NCBI RefSeq assembly: GCF_030812595.1
Contig: NZ_JAUSSZ010000012.1
Location: 45,245-109,244, forward strand
DNA from: Arthrobacter bambusae
Lineage (GTDB): Bacteria > Actinomycetota > Actinomycetes > Actinomycetales > Micrococcaceae
Direction of reading: 5' to 3'
DNA length: 64,000 nucleotides
The notes beneath the pieces were generated by a model. That model was not told where the DNA came from. It did not search any database and saw only the letters and a list, made by a program, of their open reading frames with translations. Both the position numbers and the translations under genes were made by a program. Positions 36,408 to 44,876 of this stretch are shown one piece after another (the first letter of the stretch is position 1; each line of letters opens with the position of its first letter).

Positions 36408-38166
36408 TGACGAGGCTCGCTTTCCGGCGGATCGTGTATCTCTGAATGGTTTCTTCGCGTAGTGTTTCGACGGCGTCGCTCCGGTAGTGAGCCCCGAGCG
36501 AGCCCCGTCGCGCCATTGCGGCGCGCACCAGCAGCCGCGCCGCAAGAAGCAGGTTAGCGTCCTCGTGCACCCGCGGGTCCGCGGAATCAGGAACCGCTTC
36601 AGGGCGTACGACGTCGGCCCACGCGCCGAGTGCCTCGGCCGCCTCCCGGAGCAGGCCCCCGGACCGCAGCACCCCCGCCTTGGCAGTCATCAGCCGCCGA
36701 AGGGCAGCCCGAGTGAAGGGCTCAGGGACAAGTTCAGGCTGCCACGGGGTGAGTGCCCCAGCCGGCTCGCTGGTTCCCGAAAGCGCCGTTGTTGCGTGGA
36801 GGTCCAAGCCGGCCGCCGAGCTTGCGAGGCGTTCGCCGGCGTGAGACCGGAGCGCAGGCGCCGAGGGAACTTGCGAGTCGGTCCCGCGACCGTTCGGCGG
36901 CACCGACCCAAGAAACGCTTCAACAGCCCGCCGCCCAAAAACCAGCCCTTCGAGCAAGGAGTTGCTGGCCAAGCGGTTAGCGCCCTGCACGCCGGTGCAC
37001 GCGACCTCGCCGGCGGCGAGCAACCCCGGCACAGACGTCCGGCCGTGGAGGTCCGTCACTACCCCACCCATCCAATAGTGGGCGGCGGGCGCAACCGGGA
37101 TGGGCTGGAGGGTCCAGTCGAGGCCGGCTTCGCGGGTCCGGGCACTGAGCGTGGGAAAGCGTTTCTCGAGGAAGCCCTCCCCCTTGTTCGCCTCCACGAT
37201 CCGGGCGTCGAGGAAGACATGGCCGTTGGGATCGCCAAGCGAAGCCAGGTGCAGCGCGATGCTGCGGGAAACAACATCGCGCGGCGCCAGTTCGGCGTCC
37301 GGGTGGTAGCTTGGCATGAATCGCTCGCCGTTAGCGTCCACCAGGATGGCCCCTTCGCCGCGGACGGCTTCGGAAATGAGGAGCGGATCGGCGCCGAAGG
37401 GAGCTGGTTTTCCATCCGCGGACAGGACCATGCTCGTGGGATGGAACTGGAAAAACTCCAGGTCCGCGAGCTCGGCCCCGGCGCGCCATGCGAGCGCGAG
37501 TCCGTCGGCCGTGGCCACCGAGGGATTGGTGGTTTGGGCAAACAGCTGCCCCGCCCCACCGGTGGCGAGCAGCACGGCATCGCCGAACACACTCTCGAGG
37601 CGGCCGTTGCGCAGGAATTCAACGCCCGTCACACGTCCCTCGGACAGGATCAGCGAAGTCGCCTGGGCGTGCCCCAAGACCTGGATCTTCCCGGCGTCCT
37701 GCGCGTCAAGGACCGTTAGGATGAGTGCCTTCGCGACCCCGGCTCCCGTGGCATCTCCGCCGGCGTGCAGGATCCTCGGCGCGGAGTGGGCGGCTTCGAG
37801 CCCCAAGGCGGGATCGCCGTCGTCGTCCGTGTCGAAACGGACACCGAAACGCTCCAGCCCCAGGATGTCGAGGCGCGCTTCGGTGCACAGGACCCGCACG
37901 GCAGCCTCATCGCAGTGGCCCGCACCGGCCTTGAGGGTGTCCGCGATGTGCGCGGCGACGGTATCACCGGGGGCGGGTTCCTCGAGCACAGCCGAAATCC
38001 CGCCCTGGGCGAAGAATGTGTTGCTGTCAGCCAACACTCCCTTGCTGAGCAAAACGACGTCCGCGCCGGCCTCGGCCGCCAGCAGCGCGGAGTAGAGGCC
38101 AGCGATGCCACTTCCGACGACGACGAGTCGCCGCGCCGGGGCGCCGGGAATGCGTTCTGCAGTCAT
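36400..38166 (-). CDS. nadB: L-aspartate oxidase
   Basis: 588 aa, ATG at 38166 (Met-Thr-Ala-Glu-Arg). FAD enzyme oxidising aspartate to iminoaspartate for NadA. The FAD motif is RRLVVVGSGIAGLYSALLAAEAGADVVLLSKG, followed by SNTFFAQGGISAVLEEP, LEAAHSAPRILHAGGDATG, FFQFHPTSMVLSADGKPAP, APAAHYWMGGVVTDLHGRTSVPGLLAAGEVACTGVQGANRLASNSLLEGLVFGRRA. The C-terminal helical domain carries a roughly 60-residue low-conservation insertion. Its end overlaps nadC by 8 bp. Confidence 0.95.
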   Translation of the reverse strand: MTAERIPGAPARRLVVVGSGIAGLYSALLAAEAGADVVLLSKGVLADSNTFFAQGGISAVLEEPAPGDTVAAHIADTLKAGAGHCDEAAVRVLCTEARLDILGLERFGVRFDTDDDGDPALGLEAAHSAPRILHAGGDATGAGVAKALILTVLDAQDAGKIQVLGHAQATSLILSEGRVTGVEFLRNGRLESVFGDAVLLATGGAGQLFAQTTNPSVATADGLALAWRAGAELADLEFFQFHPTSMVLSADGKPAPFGADPLLISEAVRGEGAILVDANGERFMPSYHPDAELAPRDVVSRSIALHLASLGDPNGHVFLDARIVEANKGEGFLEKRFPTLSARTREAGLDWTLQPIPVAPAAHYWMGGVVTDLHGRTSVPGLLAAGEVACTGVQGANRLASNSLLEGLVFGRRAVEAFLGSVPPNGRGTDSQVPSAPALRSHAGERLASSAAGLDLHATTALSGTSEPAGALTPWQPELVPEPFTRAALRRLMTAKAGVLRSGGLLREAAEALGAWADVVRPEAVPDSADPRVHEDANLLLAARLLVRAAMARRGSLGAHYRSDAVETLREETIQRYTIRRKASLVND

Positions 38167-38203
38167 GTGAGGCTCAATTCGACTGGTCGGTACGGTCTGT
38201 GGC

Positions 38204-39511
38204 CTAGAGCGGCCGTGCTGCAAGCATGCGTTCGAGGGCGATCTTGGCGTTGTCCTTGACGGACTCGTCCACCGTGATGCGGTTGACCACGCGGCCTTCC
38301 ACCAGTTCCTCAAGCACCCAGGCAAGGTAGCCGGGGTGGATGCGGTACATCGTGGAGCACGGGCAGATCACCGGGTCGAGGCAGAAGATGGTGTGCTGCG
38401 GGTTCTCCGCTGCCAAGCGGTTCACCATGTTGATTTCGGTGCCGATCGCGAAGGTGGTGGGCTCGGTTGCGGCGGCGATGGCCTTTTTGATGAAGTCGGT
38501 GGAGCCCGCACCGTCTGCCGCGTCAACAACCTCCATAGGGCATTCGGGGTGCACAATGACGTTCACGCCCGGGAATTCGGCGCGCGCCTTCTCGATCTGG
38601 CCCACGTTGAAGCGTTTGTGGACGGAGCAGAAGCCGTGCCAAAGGATGACGCGGGAATCCAGCAGGGTCCGTTCGTCGTTTCCGCCGAGTTCCTTGCGCG
38701 GGTTCCACATGGGCATCTGCTCGAGCGGCACGCCAAGGGCCTTGGCGGTGTTGCGGCCAAGGTGCTGGTCTGGGAAGAAGAGCACCCGCTGGCCGCGCTC
38801 GAAGGCCCACTCGAGCACCGTCTTGGCGTTGGAGGACGTGCAGACAATGCCGCCGTTGCGTCCGCAGAAGGCCTTCAATGCGGCCGAGGAGTTCATGTAG
38901 GTAACCGGAATGACCGGGGCCCGGCCTTCGGAATCAGGATCGGTGCCGAAGAGTTCTTCGAGCTGCTCCCAGCATTCCTCCACCGAGTCCTCGTCCGCCA
39001 TGTCCGCCATGGAGCAGCCGGCGGCCAGGTTCGGCAAGATCACGGCCTGGTCCGCGCTGGAAAGGATGTCGGCAGTCTCGGCCATGAAGTGCACGCCGCA
39101 GAAAATGATGGCCTCGGCGTCGGGCCTGGTCAGGGCGGCGTTGGCGAGCTGGAAGGAGTCACCCACGAAATCCGCGTACTGGACAACTTCGTCGCGCTGG
39201 TAGAAGTGGCCCAGGATGACGGCCCGGTCCCCCAGGGTCTCCTTGGCGGCGCGGATCCGTGCGTCGAGCTCGGCGTCGCTGGCCAACTTGTACTCTTCGG
39301 GCAACTGTCCCTGGCGGGGCGTGGTCTTCGGAGCGTCGTCGGAGCTCGAAGCGCCGGGACCGTATGCCGGAATGCCGGCGAGGGCTTCGGCGAGGTCGTA
39401 CTCCCACGGACCCTCAGCCAGAGCGGGGCTGCACGTCGAGCCTGCCGCGGAACGGCCACTCTCGGCTTCTTCCCGCGTGATCAGCTGGATAGCTGTGTTG
39501 ACGCTGCTCAT
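38204..39511 (-). CDS. nadA: Quinolinate synthase A
   Basis: 435 aa, ATG at 39511. Condenses iminoaspartate with dihydroxyacetone phosphate to quinolinate; a [4Fe-4S] enzyme. Visible are VILGHFYQRDEVVQYADFVGDSFQLA, FCGVHFMAETADIL (Cys ligand), TSSNAKTVLEWAF, VNVIVHPECPMEV (Cys ligand) and HTIFCLDPVICPCSTMYRIHP with the third Cys in a CxxCPC context. The N-terminal 70 residues are an actinobacterial extension. The start overlaps the nrtR stop in an ATGA junction. Confidence 0.96.
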   Translation of the reverse strand: MSSVNTAIQLITREEAESGRSAAGSTCSPALAEGPWEYDLAEALAGIPAYGPGASSSDDAPKTTPRQGQLPEEYKLASDAELDARIRAAKETLGDRAVILGHFYQRDEVVQYADFVGDSFQLANAALTRPDAEAIIFCGVHFMAETADILSSADQAVILPNLAAGCSMADMADEDSVEECWEQLEELFGTDPDSEGRAPVIPVTYMNSSAALKAFCGRNGGIVCTSSNAKTVLEWAFERGQRVLFFPDQHLGRNTAKALGVPLEQMPMWNPRKELGGNDERTLLDSRVILWHGFCSVHKRFNVGQIEKARAEFPGVNVIVHPECPMEVVDAADGAGSTDFIKKAIAAATEPTTFAIGTEINMVNRLAAENPQHTIFCLDPVICPCSTMYRIHPGYLAWVLEELVEGRVVNRITVDESVKDNAKIALERMLAARPL

Positions 39512-40227
39512 GGTGTACTCCTGTTGTCTGGCCCGAGTCCGGGCGTGCCGGTGAAGCGGTAGAGGCGGGGCGGGCGGTGCTTCCCGCCCTGGAGGTATTC
39601 GCCGGTTTCCTCGATTTCCGGTGTTCCCTTGATTTGCCGGCGGAAGTTCGCCGGATCCAGCTGGCGGTCCAGGACAGCCTCATAGACTTCCCGGACCTGT
39701 GCCAGGGTGAAGAATTCTCCCAGCAAGTGATAGGCGATGGATCCGTAGGCCATCTTGTTGCGCAGCCGCCACAAGGCGTAGTCCACGATCGCGTTGTGGT
39801 CGAAGGCCAATTCGGCGAGCCGGTCTGCCCGGAACCAACGGACGTTCTCGGACTCGTCGGCCAGGGCGGCTTCCGTGGGCTTGACAAGGGCCCAGTACAC
39901 AATCGACACAACCCGCTGGGCAGGTGAGCGGTGCAGGCCGCCGAAGGCATAGAGCTGCTCGAGGTACTGGGGCGCCAGCCCGGTGGTCTCGCGCAGGTTC
40001 CTGGACGCGGCGTCCTGGAGGGATTCGTCGTGCTGCAGCGGCCCCCCGGGCAGTGCCCACAGGCCCTTGAATGGTTCGCGGATGCGGCGCACGAGGGGCA
40101 ACCACAGCGTGGGGCGGCCGGAGCTTTCACTGGGACGGAGGGCGAAGATCACCGTGGATATGGCCAACGACGGCGGCGCGAGCCTGCGCTCTGCGACATT
40201 CGCGGAGGTGGCGTACACGGTAATCAC
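39508..40227 (-). CDS. nrtR: NrtR, Nudix-related transcriptional regulator of NAD synthesis
   Basis: 239 aa. An N-terminal Nudix fold (about residues 8-145) and a C-terminal winged helix (PPRLYRFTG end). The Nudix box GPLQHDESLQDAASRNLRETTGL keeps the G-x5-E frame but the catalytic REUxEE is changed to RNLRET, so hydrolysis is unlikely; family members bind ADP-ribose or related metabolites and release DNA. It is first in a unit with nadABC and a 31-bp palindrome lies upstream, which together define NrtR. Start uncertain: GTG at 40227 or GTG at 40218 (better SD spacing from GCGGGG). Longer in-frame starts would include the operator. Confidence 0.9.
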   Translation of the reverse strand: MITVYATSANVAERRLAPPSLAISTVIFALRPSESSGRPTLWLPLVRRIREPFKGLWALPGGPLQHDESLQDAASRNLRETTGLAPQYLEQLYAFGGLHRSPAQRVVSIVYWALVKPTEAALADESENVRWFRADRLAELAFDHNAIVDYALWRLRNKMAYGSIAYHLLGEFFTLAQVREVYEAVLDRQLDPANFRRQIKGTPEIEETGEYLQGGKHRPPRLYRFTGTPGLGPDNRSTP

Positions 40228-40269
40228 CCCGCTTCTTTGCCATAGGGACTGGGCCGTAGGGACTGGAAA

Positions 40270-40300
40270 ATTAGTTATAGTCAACTTGACTAGAACTAAT
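40270..40300. promoter_or_regulatory. 31-bp near-perfect palindrome, NrtR operator of the nad operon
   Basis: Arms ATTAGTT-A-TAGTCAA and TTGACTA-G-AACTAAT around a central C; the only mismatch is the pair at positions 8/24. It sits 42 bp upstream of nrtR. On the nrtR coding strand it includes TTGACT and TATAACT, so bound repressor would overlap the promoter. NrtR boxes of other bacteria are long palindromes with a similar core; the match to any published consensus was not tested. Confidence 0.85.
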
Positions 40301-40333
40301 GGTACGACTGTCCGCACACAGAGTCCAAATGTT

Positions 40334-40813
40334 TCAGCCCGCGTTCTCCTTGGCGGCAGCTTCCAGGAGCGGCAAGGTGCGGCCTTGGAAATGGGTATTC
40401 AGCACAATCACCGAGGATGAACGGAGCACGGTCTTCGTTCCGATGAGCTTGTCCAGCACTCGCTGCAGGTCCGAGTTCGACTTACCCACTACCCGCACCA
40501 TGAGGTCGGAACTGCCGGAAACCGTGTGGACCTCAATGAGCTCGGGAATTGCGGCGAGTGCTTCGACCACCGCGTCGTGCCCCAGGTCCTGGTTGATGGT
40601 CAGCGAGCAGAAGGCGACCACAGGATAGCCGAAGCCCGCGGGATCGGGCTGTGGAACCCAAGGGGCCACCACTCCACGCTCGGACATCCGGTCCAGCCGG
40701 GACTGGACCGTGGCGCGGGCGACCTTCAAGACCCGCGACGCCTCCAGAACAGATGCACGCGGAGAGTCGGTGAAAAATCGGACAATCTTGGCATCCAACT
40801 CGTCAATGACCAT
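40334..40813 (-). CDS. Lrp/AsnC-family transcriptional regulator
   Basis: 159 aa, ATG at 40813 (Met-Val-Ile-Asp-Glu), the conserved family start IDELDAKIVRFF. The N-terminal helix-turn-helix spans VLEASRVLKVARATVQSRLDRM; the C-terminal RAM domain contains VTINQ-like and HTVSGSSDLMVRVVG segments for amino acid binding. Divergent from an amino acid permease (177-bp gap), its likely target. The following E1alpha/E1beta operon could also be controlled, since the Lrp-type BkdR controls bkd genes in Pseudomonas; that is inference. Confidence 0.92.
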   Translation of the reverse strand: MVIDELDAKIVRFFTDSPRASVLEASRVLKVARATVQSRLDRMSERGVVAPWVPQPDPAGFGYPVVAFCSLTINQDLGHDAVVEALAAIPELIEVHTVSGSSDLMVRVVGKSNSDLQRVLDKLIGTKTVLRSSSVIVLNTHFQGRTLPLLEAAAKENAG

Positions 40814-40990
40814 CAGTTTTTCCCACTTCTGTCCATGGCCTATACAAATCGGCACTCGATACCCAGATGTCGGACCAGTTTGTAACCATCCTCTCACAAG
40901 TGTTTTTCGCCACTTTCCTTCACGAAGCGGTAAATTCGATAAGTCCCACGAGGACCAGCTGACAAATCATCCACAAGAAGGCAAACACGA

Positions 40991-42373
40991 ATGACAACGA
41001 AGTCCACCGCTGTTCGACCCGCCATTCCTTCGCCGGGCCTTGGCCACGCCATGAAGCCGCGCCAGCTCACCATGATGGGCCTTGGCAGCGCCATCGGCGC
41101 GGGACTCTTCCTTGGCTCCGGCGCCGGAATCCACGCGGCAGGCCCGGCAGTGCTCATCTCCTACCTCGTAGCCGGCACCCTGATCATCCTCGTAATGTGG
41201 GCACTGGGCGAGATGGCGGCCGCCAACCCCAACAGCGGCGCTTTCTCTGTCTACGCGGAAAAAGCCATGGGCAAGACGGCCGGATCCACGGTCGGCTGGC
41301 TGTGGTGGCTGCAACTGGTGGTTGTCATTGCCGCGGAGGCATTGGGCGCAGCGGGTTTGCTGTACTCCGTCTGGCCGGTCATTCCCGTGTGGGCGCTGGC
41401 GTTGGTTTTCATGGTGGCCTTTACCGCGATAAACCTCGCCGGGGTCCGGAACTTCGGTGAGTTCGAATTCTGGTTCGCCATCCTGAAGGTCGCAGCCATC
41501 GTGGCCTTCCTCGTCATCGGCGCAGCCTTGCTGTTCGGCTGGCTGCCCGGCGTAACTTCCCCCGGGCTCGGAAACCTCACGGGCAACTTTGCACCGTCCG
41601 GCTGGTCTGGAATTGCGGCGGCGCTCTTCGTGGTGATTTTCGCCTTCGGCGGCACCGAAATCGTGAGCGTGGCCGCGGCGGAAACGCAGAACCCCGCACA
41701 CAGCGTCGGCAAAGCCATCCGCACGGTGGTGTGGCGCATCCTGGTTTTCTACATCGGTTCGGTCCTCGTCATTGCAGCGGTGCTGCCCTCGGACTCCGAA
41801 GGCCTGAAGTCGCCGTTCTCCGGCGTGCTGGACCTCGCAGGCATCCCCGGAGCCGGCACAGCCATCACCCTCGTGGCAGTCGTAGCGCTGCTTTCCGCGC
41901 TCAATGCGAACCTCTATGGCGCCTCGCGCATGGTCTTCTCCCTGTCTGAGCGCGGCGAAGCACCTGCTTTCCTGTCGCGGCTGCGCGGCGCCCGGGTGCC
42001 CATGGCCGCCGTCGGGGTTTCCGTTGCTTTCGGCTTCGTCGCCACCATCCTGGAGCTGCTCTTCCCGGACCACGTCCTTCCCGCCTTGCTCAACCTCGTA
42101 GGCTCAACCTGCCTCGTGGTCTGGGGAACGGCACTCGTGTCCCAGTTCATCCTGCGTCGCCGCGCCGACCTCGAAGGAACCGAACTGCCGCTGCGCATGA
42201 AGGGATTCCCGTTCCTCACGGTATTCGGCCTTGTGCTGCTTGCCCTGATCTTCGTGGTGGGCTTCTCGAACGCCGAGAGCGCGGGCCAGCTCATCGGCAC
42301 CTTCCTGTTGATCGCGTGCATCGCCGTCGCCTGCAGGATCGGCGCCAAGGTCAAGTCCGCACGAAACGCCTGA
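40991..42373 (+). CDS. Amino acid permease (APC superfamily, AAT type)
   Basis: 460 aa, ATG at 40991, about 12 membrane helices. The N-terminal block MKPRQLTMMGLGSAIGAGLFLGSGAGI is the AAT-family substrate-binding signature (as in AroP, GabP, ProY, CycA). Further typical are GEMAAANPNSGAFSVYAEKAMG, FAFGGTEIVSVAAAETQNPAHSVGKAI and LNANLYGASRMVFSLSERGEAP. Substrate specificity cannot be read; divergence from an Lrp-type regulator points to an amino-acid-responsive gene. Confidence 0.92.
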   Translation: MTTKSTAVRPAIPSPGLGHAMKPRQLTMMGLGSAIGAGLFLGSGAGIHAAGPAVLISYLVAGTLIILVMWALGEMAAANPNSGAFSVYAEKAMGKTAGSTVGWLWWLQLVVVIAAEALGAAGLLYSVWPVIPVWALALVFMVAFTAINLAGVRNFGEFEFWFAILKVAAIVAFLVIGAALLFGWLPGVTSPGLGNLTGNFAPSGWSGIAAALFVVIFAFGGTEIVSVAAAETQNPAHSVGKAIRTVVWRILVFYIGSVLVIAAVLPSDSEGLKSPFSGVLDLAGIPGAGTAITLVAVVALLSALNANLYGASRMVFSLSERGEAPAFLSRLRGARVPMAAVGVSVAFGFVATILELLFPDHVLPALLNLVGSTCLVVWGTALVSQFILRRRADLEGTELPLRMKGFPFLTVFGLVLLALIFVVGFSNAESAGQLIGTFLLIACIAVACRIGAKVKSARNA

Positions 42374-42427
42374 GAAAGATGCACAAACTGCCAGGTGTTC
42401 CCCCGGGAAAGCTAACAGTTCATGGCA

Positions 42428-42463
42428 GATTGCCTAGCCTTCATTAGGCGGATTGCCTACGAT
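42428..42463 (+). promoter_or_regulatory. Direct repeats and -10 box before the E1alpha gene
   Basis: GATTGCCTA occurs at 42428 and 42451, 23 bp apart, with an inverted CCTA...TAGG pair between them. The second repeat runs into TACGAT (42458-42463), which lies 7 nt before the GTG at 42471 and would give a leaderless mRNA. The spacing suits a factor binding the same DNA face. Confidence 0.4.
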
Positions 42464-42470
42464 CCAAACA

Positions 42471-43526
42471 GTGACTACGGTCACGTCCATGGACTCACTT
42501 CTTCCCGCCGTGGCCGCAGCCGACGCCGCGCCCCTGGCCCCCGGACAGCTCAGGGAGCTCTATTCCCTGATGGCTGCCGTCCGGTATCTGGATACGGCAG
42601 CCGTCGCCTGGCAGCGTCAGGGGATCATCCCCGGCTACGCGCCGGAACTCGGCCAGGAAGCCGCCCAGGTCGGCAGCGCCTACGCCCTCGACACTGCACG
42701 CGACTTCGCCTTTCCGACCTACCGCGAGATGGGCGTGGCCAGGACCATGGGCGTGGACATGGTGGCTTACATGTCCACCCACAAGGCCACGTGGCACGGG
42801 GGCATGTACGATCCCCTCGCAAGCCGCCTCGCGCCCATCCAGGCAGTGGTTGCAGGATCGGTGCTTCATGCCGTCGGATGGGCCCACGGCCAGACACTTG
42901 AAGGAAACGACGGCGTTGCCCTCGCCTACTTCGGGGACGGCGCTTCTTCCCAAGGCGACGTCCATGAAGCGATGAACTTTGCCGCCGTGATGAAAGCACC
43001 CGTTGTCTTCTTCATCCAAAACAACGGCTGGGCGATTTCGGTGCCCACCGAACGGCAGGTGGCCGGAGGCTCGGTGGCGGCGCGAGCCGCCGGCTACGGA
43101 ATCCCCGGTATCCAGGTAGACGGCAACGATGTTATTGCCGTCCATGAGGCCACCCGCAACGCGTTCGCCCACTGCCGCGCAGGTAACGGTCCGGTGGTAG
43201 TCGAAGCCATGACATACCGCCGCGGCCCGCACTCCACTGCCGACGATCCCGGCCGGTACCGAAGCCTCGACGACGAGCGCATCGACGCCGGCGAGGACCC
43301 CCTCGAACGGCTCCGTAAGCGTTTGCTGGCCGAAGGCGCAGCCGACGAGGCATTCTTCACCGCCGCCAACCAGGCAGCGCGGGCAGAAGAGGAAGCCATC
43401 CGCACGGGAATCGAAGCCCTCGGCCCCCGGCCCGGCAACGAGATGTTCGATTTCGTTTTCCAGGAAACCACCCCCGCCCTTGAAAACCAGGCCACCCGTT
43501 GGCGCGAGGAGTCCGAACATGTCTGA
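42471..43526 (+). CDS. 2-oxoacid dehydrogenase E1 component, alpha subunit
   Basis: 351 aa if started at the GTG at 42471; an ATG at 42489 is the alternative. ThDP-dependent decarboxylase subunit of a pyruvate, branched-chain keto acid or acetoin dehydrogenase. Conserved: GIIPGYAPELGQEAAQVGSAY, YREMGVARTMGVDM, the ThDP motif YFGDGASSQGDVHEAMNFAAVMKAPVVFFIQNNGWAISVPTERQ, and PVVVEAMTYRRGPHSTADDPGRYR with the phosphorylation-type loop. Substrate is unresolved: the sequence resembles actinobacterial PdhA/BkdA. It heads an operon with E1beta, a lone lipoyl domain and a hydrolase. Confidence 0.9.
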   Translation: MTTVTSMDSLLPAVAAADAAPLAPGQLRELYSLMAAVRYLDTAAVAWQRQGIIPGYAPELGQEAAQVGSAYALDTARDFAFPTYREMGVARTMGVDMVAYMSTHKATWHGGMYDPLASRLAPIQAVVAGSVLHAVGWAHGQTLEGNDGVALAYFGDGASSQGDVHEAMNFAAVMKAPVVFFIQNNGWAISVPTERQVAGGSVAARAAGYGIPGIQVDGNDVIAVHEATRNAFAHCRAGNGPVVVEAMTYRRGPHSTADDPGRYRSLDDERIDAGEDPLERLRKRLLAEGAADEAFFTAANQAARAEEEAIRTGIEALGPRPGNEMFDFVFQETTPALENQATRWREESEHV

Positions 43527-44550
43527 GAGCACCACCGCCACCCTCGAAGCCGCGGCACGCAACGAACAATCCGTGAAGCTTTCCATGCAACAGGCACTCA
43601 ACCGGGCCTTGGACGAAGTCCTCGCCGCCGACCCGAAGACGGTGGTCTTCGGCGAGGACTGCGGACAATTGGGCGGGGTCTTCCGGATCACGGACGGACT
43701 CCAGGCCAAGCACGGGGAAACCCGGGTCTTTGACACGCCGCTCGCAGAATCAGGCATCCTGGGTATGTCCGTGGGACTCGCCATGGCTGGCTTCCACCCC
43801 ATCCCGGAAGTGCAGTTCGATGGCTTCGCGTACCCGGCCATCAACCAGATCGTGTGCCAGATCGCACGGATGAACTACCGCAGCCGCGGCAAGCTCCCCA
43901 TGCCGATCACCCTGCGGGTCCCGAGCTTCGGCGGCATCCGCGCCCCCGAACACCACGGCGAAAGCCTGGAGGCACTCTTCGCGCACGTTCCAGGGCTCAA
44001 GGTTGTCTCCCCGTCGGACCCCCACGACGCCTACCACCTGCTCAAGTACGCGGCTACGCGACCGGACCCGGTGATTTTCATGGAACCGAAGTCCCGGTAC
44101 TGGCAAAAGGGCGACGTCGACACAGCCGACGGCGGCACACTCACGGGCGCCCGCATTGTCCGGCCGGGCCGCCACCTGACGCTGGTGGCCTGGGGCGCAA
44201 TGGTGGCCCGATGCCTCCAGGTTGCCGAACTCGCGGCCGAGGACGGGATCGACGTCGAGGTCCTCGATCTGCGCTGGCTCAAGCCGATCGACGCCGAGGC
44301 ACTGGCGACTTCCGTCGGTAAGACGCGGCGCGCCGTCGTCGTGCATGAGGCCCCGTTGACCTCCGGGCTGGGGGCCGAAGTGGCCCAACTCATCACCCAG
44401 AACTGCTTCGACACCCTGAAGGCGCCCGTCGAGCGGGTCACCGGGTTTGACGTGCCTTATCCGTCCGGTGACCTCGAGGACGAATACATTCCGAACATTG
44501 ACCGCATCCTCCTGGGGATCCAACGAGTACTGGAGTATCGACGTGGCTGA
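43519..44550 (+). CDS. 2-oxoacid dehydrogenase E1 component, beta subunit
   Basis: 343 aa from the ATG at 43519, which overlaps the E1alpha end by 8 bp and has GAGGAG upstream. Partner of E1alpha in ThDP-dependent decarboxylation and lipoyl transfer. Motifs: LNRALDEVLAADPKTVVFGEDCG, DTPLAESGILGMSVGLAMAG, YPAINQIVCQIARMNYRS, RVPSFGGIRAPEHHGESLEALFAHVPGLKVVSPSDPHDAYHLL, VLDLRWLKPIDAE and VVVHEAPLTSGLGAEVAQLI. Length standard for the family. Its stop overlaps the start of the lipoyl-domain gene. Confidence 0.92.
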   Translation: MSESTTATLEAAARNEQSVKLSMQQALNRALDEVLAADPKTVVFGEDCGQLGGVFRITDGLQAKHGETRVFDTPLAESGILGMSVGLAMAGFHPIPEVQFDGFAYPAINQIVCQIARMNYRSRGKLPMPITLRVPSFGGIRAPEHHGESLEALFAHVPGLKVVSPSDPHDAYHLLKYAATRPDPVIFMEPKSRYWQKGDVDTADGGTLTGARIVRPGRHLTLVAWGAMVARCLQVAELAAEDGIDVEVLDLRWLKPIDAEALATSVGKTRRAVVVHEAPLTSGLGAEVAQLITQNCFDTLKAPVERVTGFDVPYPSGDLEDEYIPNIDRILLGIQRVLEYRRG

Positions 44551-44872
44551 AATCAGCTTCCCCCTGCCCGATCTTGGCGAAGGCTTGATCGAAGCGACCG
44601 TGCTGGAGTGGCTCGTCTCCCCCGGCGACCAAGTGGAACGGAACCAGCCGCTCGTGGAGCTGGAGACGAGCAAATCGGCCCTCGAGTTGCCGAGCCCGCA
44701 GGCGGGTAAAGTGATCCGTATCCACGGCGCGCCGGGCGAGACCATCAACGTCGGTGAGCCGCTGGTGGTGTTCGAAGTGCCGGACAATACTGCCGGCATC
44801 GTGGGCACCGTTCCCAAGGATGACGCACCGAAGCGCCGGGTCCGCCTGAGCGCTGTACTTGATGAGGACTGA
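44543..44872 (+). CDS. Stand-alone lipoyl-domain protein in the E2 position
   Basis: 109 aa, GTG start at 44543 overlapping the E1beta stop. One complete biotinyl/lipoyl domain: EISFPLPDLGEGLIEATVLEW, then LVELETSKSALELPSP with Lys44 as the lipoylation site, and GETINVGEPLVVFEV. After a short charged tail (KDDAPKRRVRLSAVLDED) it ends. A normal E2 would continue with a peripheral subunit-binding domain and a catalytic acyltransferase domain of some 230 aa; neither is present and no frameshift remnant is seen before the next gene. It is therefore a free lipoyl carrier, probably working with the hydrolase encoded next. Confidence 0.9.
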   Translation: MAEISFPLPDLGEGLIEATVLEWLVSPGDQVERNQPLVELETSKSALELPSPQAGKVIRIHGAPGETINVGEPLVVFEVPDNTAGIVGTVPKDDAPKRRVRLSAVLDED

Positions 44873-44876
44873 CACC

